42,353 nucleotides of DNA. Origin: Promethearchaeota archaeon. Its GTDB lineage: Archaea; Asgardarchaeota; Lokiarchaeia; Sigyniarchaeales; SOKP01. Made by a program: the position numbers and the translations under genes. Below the pieces are notes generated by a model that was not told where the DNA came from, did not search any database, and saw nothing but the letters and a program-made list of their open reading frames with translations. Location: NCBI GenBank assembly GCA_016839915.1, contig JAEOTH010000080.1:1-42353 (forward strand), written 5' to 3'. Below are positions 39,812-42,353 of this stretch, piece by piece (within the stretch, counting starts at the first letter, position 1; the number at the start of each line of letters is the position of its first letter).

Positions 39812-40954
39812 TTACCAATTTAAATTTTTATAATTATTTTGAATATTGGGCAGAAAATCTTCTAAGATGCTATGTGTTCCTTTTTTTTTTGCAATTTTTT
39901 TAAGTTCATCCATAGTAACAATCGTTCTTTTCTTAGCAGAAAGATATGAAAGCAAGACAATAGCAACTGCTTCCTTTGCTTGTTCAGGGGTGAATTCAGG
40001 TTCTTTATCGTCCAATACACACTCAGCAAAATATCTATCTTCATATCGAGCGGAGATTGTATAATATTGTGGGTAAGGTCCATGTTCAATAGGTACAGAG
40101 GGACTATAAAATTCACCTTTCTTTTCTGCTTCGGGATGAGATGAAAAAATTTTAAGAGGGTTTTCCCTAGAATGATCTTCATAAATAGTTCCTTTTGTCC
40201 CCTGTAATTCAGTAGTGTTATTCAATGGATGTACAGATGTAGAAGTTAAACAAACACTTGCAATGGCTCCATTTTTATAGCGCAATAGTATAATTGCGGT
40301 ATCTTCTCCTTTATTGGGGGGACTATTTAATGTTTTTGAGCACCAACACTGGGCCGAATCTACATCACCAAGAAACCAATTTAGCATAGTAAATTTATGT
40401 ACACCTTGATCCATAACAACTCCTCCTCCTCCTTTCTCAAAAGTAAAGTGCCACTGATCGGGATCCAAGAATTCATCATGTTCACAATATGCACCTTCAT
40501 AAGTACGTGCTAGAAAAATATCCCCAATAAAATCTTTATCTAGTAGAGTTTTTATATATTGGTGAGCGGGTAAGAATCGGTGATTTTCAGCGATCATAAA
40601 TTTCACGCCTGCTTTTTTAGTCGCTTCAATCATTCTATCACATTCTTCAAGAGTAGTAGCCATTGGTTTTTCACATAATAAATGTTTTCCTGCTTCTGCT
40701 ACCTTTTCAGCTAATTCTGCATGCTGATAATGAGGAACAAGAAGGAGTACTGCGTCAATTTCACTCTGAAGAAAATCATCTAAATTAGTATATGGGGTCA
40801 TCTTCTTTCTTTTAGCAAAACTCCTTAATTTCTTTTCATTAACATCGTGTGCTGCGATAAATTCTAAGTTGGTGTTAGTATCTCTCTTAATCCCTAGTGT
40901 ATGAAAAGCCGCAGCTGAACCACATCCCAAAATTCCAAACTTAACTATATCCAT
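39812..40954 (-). CDS. Gfo/Idh/MocA-family dehydrogenase (copy 2)
   Basis: A 380-residue NAD(P)-dependent dehydrogenase with the Rossmann motif FGILGCGSAAAFH, the catalytic HLLCEKPMATTLEEC and the C-terminal GGGGVVMDQGVHKFTMLNW. It is closely related to the gene at 37038-38177: catalytic and substrate-helix segments are near identical (KKAGVKFMIAENHRFLPAHQ), while the N- and C-terminal ends differ. The C-terminal ends share TMDEL and a K-x-KGT stretch. The pair arose by duplication and may act on related substrates or on two steps of one pathway. It lies 30 bp downstream of the BKACE gene and 27 bp upstream of the racemase gene, forming a minus-strand operon BKACE, dehydrogenase, racemase. 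Confidence 0.88.
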   Translation of the reverse strand: MDIVKFGILGCGSAAAFHTLGIKRDTNTNLEFIAAHDVNEKKLRSFAKRKKMTPYTNLDDFLQSEIDAVLLLVPHYQHAELAEKVAEAGKHLLCEKPMATTLEECDRMIEATKKAGVKFMIAENHRFLPAHQYIKTLLDKDFIGDIFLARTYEGAYCEHDEFLDPDQWHFTFEKGGGGVVMDQGVHKFTMLNWFLGDVDSAQCWCSKTLNSPPNKGEDTAIILLRYKNGAIASVCLTSTSVHPLNNTTELQGTKGTIYEDHSRENPLKIFSSHPEAEKKGEFYSPSVPIEHGPYPQYYTISARYEDRYFAECVLDDKEPEFTPEQAKEAVAIVLLSYLSAKKRTIVTMDELKKIAKKKGTHSILEDFLPNIQNNYKNLNW

Positions 40955-40984
40955 TTTAAAGACCTTCTTATTTCTACACTTTTT

Positions 40985-41791
40985 TTATTTTATTCCTAAA
41001 ATTTTTCTTGCTTCATAAGGATCAGCAATATCGCGACCTACATGATTACAAATACTCACATAATTTTTTACAATTTCAGCGTTATTTTTTGCAGATACTC
41101 CTTTTTTAATGAATGGATAATCTTCAGTCCCAACTCTTATATTTCCACCATGAGTAAGAACAAAAACTAATAACCGCATTTGTTCTTCACCCATTACACT
41201 AACAGTATGAACACTATTAGGGGGTATATAACTTCTTCTATGAATATACTCATCATAATTTGGGGGTGACCACGTTCCACCTGGCCAATTAAAGAACAAT
41301 GTTATTATATGAGGTTCTGACCATTCTAATAAACCTTTATCAATTAAATAATTCAAATTCCAATATGAACCTTGATGCCATACTTCCCATTCTGGCTTTA
41401 TATTAAATTCTTTACATTTCATACAATACTCCTCTAATTCATCTAGAGGGTGTAAAACATTAACAGCTAACTGAGCAAAATGCTCTGCATGATGAGTTAG
41501 CATAACTGACATCATTTCTGGTTTTGCTTTAAAATCTCCCTCTCGTTTTGGGATTAACTCGCTTGACATTCCAGCTTGAATGATAATATTACATTTCTCC
41601 CGTATTCTTTTAATTGTTTCGACTTCTTCTCCTCTTGGGAGATGAATATGCGCAATTGCTGCTCCAGCTTCATGACACGCCACTACATCATCAATAAGTT
41701 CATCTGTATTCTGTGCCCAGTTCTTAACATCAGGATAAATCCATGAATTAGCTGTAGTGGCAGTAATAATTATTTTTTGATTTTTTTTCAC
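40985..41791 (-). CDS. BKACE (DUF849) family beta-keto acid cleavage enzyme
   Basis: BKACE enzymes are zinc TIM barrels that condense a beta-keto acid with acetyl-CoA and split it to an acetoacetate-type product and a new CoA ester, as in lysine or carnitine breakdown. The 268-residue protein has the N-terminal strand IIITATTANSW, the zinc pair H48-x-H50 in AHIHLPRG, KPEMMSVML, and the C-terminal GGNIRVGTEDYPFIKKG with the acidic zinc ligand region, then AEIVKNYVSICNHVGRDIAD. The loop after the zinc pair is shorter than usual, lacking the common RD-x(3)-G-x-P segment, so the substrate is likely unusual. First gene of the operon with a Gfo/Idh/MocA dehydrogenase and a racemase-family protein. 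Confidence 0.85.
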   Translation of the reverse strand: MKKNQKIIITATTANSWIYPDVKNWAQNTDELIDDVVACHEAGAAIAHIHLPRGEEVETIKRIREKCNIIIQAGMSSELIPKREGDFKAKPEMMSVMLTHHAEHFAQLAVNVLHPLDELEEYCMKCKEFNIKPEWEVWHQGSYWNLNYLIDKGLLEWSEPHIITLFFNWPGGTWSPPNYDEYIHRRSYIPPNSVHTVSVMGEEQMRLLVFVLTHGGNIRVGTEDYPFIKKGVSAKNNAEIVKNYVSICNHVGRDIADPYEARKILGIK

Positions 41792-41933
41792 AATTATTTC
41801 AACCTCTGTAATTCCTTTTCTTGAAATTTATGGTTTATTATTTAAATCTAATATATTTTAATGTTATTTTGAAATATTTAAGCTTTTTATTTGAAGATTT
41901 TATTCAATACAGAGAATTATTATAAAAAAGAGA

Positions 41934-42353
41934 TTATACACTTCTAGTAATTTTTACAGTGTGAATTCCATCATTCTTTATCTTTATGAAAATCATTTGT
42001 TTGTCCTCATTTTTCTTAAGTTCTCCTTCAGAAATCTTAACTTCGTAACCTTCAGGAAATTGAATTATTGGAACAAATATAATTGTGGGAGCTGAGATTG
42101 TAGGATCTCCATCAAATTCAAAGTAAAATATCTTTTCTTTATAATTGAACTCCATCTTTAATGGAATTCCAGAGCAGCGAATAAAACACGGGCGACAAAA
42201 TCCCTCAATTGCTCTTCCACCACTATTTATATCATTAGGGTTTAATTGTTGATCCCTACTAAAGATAGAAAGATCTTCAAGATTCCATTGATCCCCCCAT
42301 TGGTTATTGTTATCGGCAGTATAATTCCAATGAGTTGAATTTAAAAGATTTGC
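41934..42353 (-). CDS. C-terminal part of an endoglycoceramidase-like GH5 glycoside hydrolase (runs off right edge)
   Basis: The frame is open from the right edge for 139 codons and ends at 41934, so the ATG at 42155 is internal. The visible part reads THWNYTADNNNQWGDQWNLE, then DLSIFSRD, then NSGGRAIEGFCRPCFIRCSG, followed by a beta-rich end (APTIIFVPIIQFPEGYEVKI). The order WNYT, D-N-x(2)-WGD-x-WN-x-EDLS and GGRA-[LI]-E-x-[FW]-x-RP is that of endoglycosylceramidases and related GH5 enzymes with a C-terminal beta-sandwich. In the family this region follows the catalytic Glu residues, which lie outside the window. It would split glycosidic bonds in glycolipids or beta-glycosides. A sugar released by it could feed the neighbouring Gfo/Idh/MocA dehydrogenases. 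Confidence 0.72.
   Translation of the reverse strand, partial: ANLLNSTHWNYTADNNNQWGDQWNLEDLSIFSRDQQLNPNDINSGGRAIEGFCRPCFIRCSGIPLKMEFNYKEKIFYFEFDGDPTISAPTIIFVPIIQFPEGYEVKISEGELKKNEDKQMIFIKIKNDGIHTVKITRSV

Noticed and set aside
42155-42155. ATG at 42155 as the start of a 73-residue gene.
   Set aside because: The frame continues open to the right edge and the upstream residues carry the GH5 C-terminal signature, so this ATG is internal.
1-42353. tRNA, rRNA, CRISPR arrays, transposases, integrases and att sites.
   Set aside because: I looked for GC-rich structured islands, regular spaced repeats and recombinase motifs and saw none. Short or divergent RNA genes could still be missed by eye.

Overview
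The window is AT-rich, gene-dense archaeal DNA that most resembles an Asgard archaeon of the Lokiarchaeia type. This is inferred from gene content, not from a marker-gene tree. The main clues are a Rab/Ras-like small GTPase next to a TPR protein with a longin/roadblock-like C-terminal domain, a winged-helix plus TPR regulator, an eIF2B-like protein, NDP-forming acyl-CoA synthetase, ferredoxin-dependent 2-oxoacid oxidation and much CoA-thioester chemistry. Genes are short-spaced, starts are mixed ATG/GTG/TTG, and clear Shine-Dalgarno sequences appear only at some starts. I saw no rRNA, tRNA, CRISPR array, IS element or transposase.

Left part (1-11 kb): the N-terminal third of 4-hydroxybutyryl-CoA dehydratase runs off the left edge. 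It is followed by CTP synthase, a DUF1846/UPF0371 protein and an acyl-CoA dehydrogenase (all minus strand), a very large ABC-2-like membrane protein (plus), and a two-gene minus operon of a ThDP-dependent acetolactate-synthase-like enzyme and a zinc alcohol dehydrogenase.

Regulatory and signalling part (11-17 kb): a tandem winged-helix/TPR regulator is split by a one-base slip in an A11 run. Opposite it, past a region with inverted repeats, lie three very small unknown genes, with a perfect hairpin between the first and second and non-ATG starts placed by strong Shine-Dalgarno sequences. Next come the small GTPase and the TPR/longin-like protein.

CoA metabolism (17-21 kb): a DUF35-type Zn-ribbon/OB protein, the methylmalonyl-CoA mutase catalytic subunit and a hotdog thioesterase form a plus-strand operon. 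It converges on an NDP-forming acyl-CoA synthetase alpha-type protein.

Middle (21-30 kb): a secreted HExxH metalloprotease, a decayed gene fragment, an eIF2B-like protein overlapping a membrane M28 peptidase, and a 2-oxoacid:ferredoxin oxidoreductase operon (gamma-delta fusion, alpha, beta). The beta subunit is the most striking object here: the halves of its sequence are in swapped order, a circular permutation that places the two parts of the ThDP-binding motif at opposite ends of the protein.

Right part (30-42.3 kb): a nitronate-monooxygenase-like flavoprotein is separated from a mini-gene and a crotonase-fold enzyme by a spacer holding a perfect FadR/TetR-like operator. After these come a YjbQ-family protein, an alpha/beta hydrolase, a NIPA/DMT-like transporter, a PIG-L deacetylase, an SCP2-like protein and an M24 peptidase. 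The window ends in a catabolic-looking cluster: two paralogous Gfo/Idh/MocA dehydrogenases, an SDR, an Asp/Glu racemase-family protein, a BKACE enzyme and the C-terminus of an endoglycoceramidase-like GH5 hydrolase cut by the right edge. Overall the genes suggest an anaerobic heterotroph that processes acyl-CoAs, 2-oxoacids, peptides and sugars with ferredoxin and NAD(P)-linked steps.
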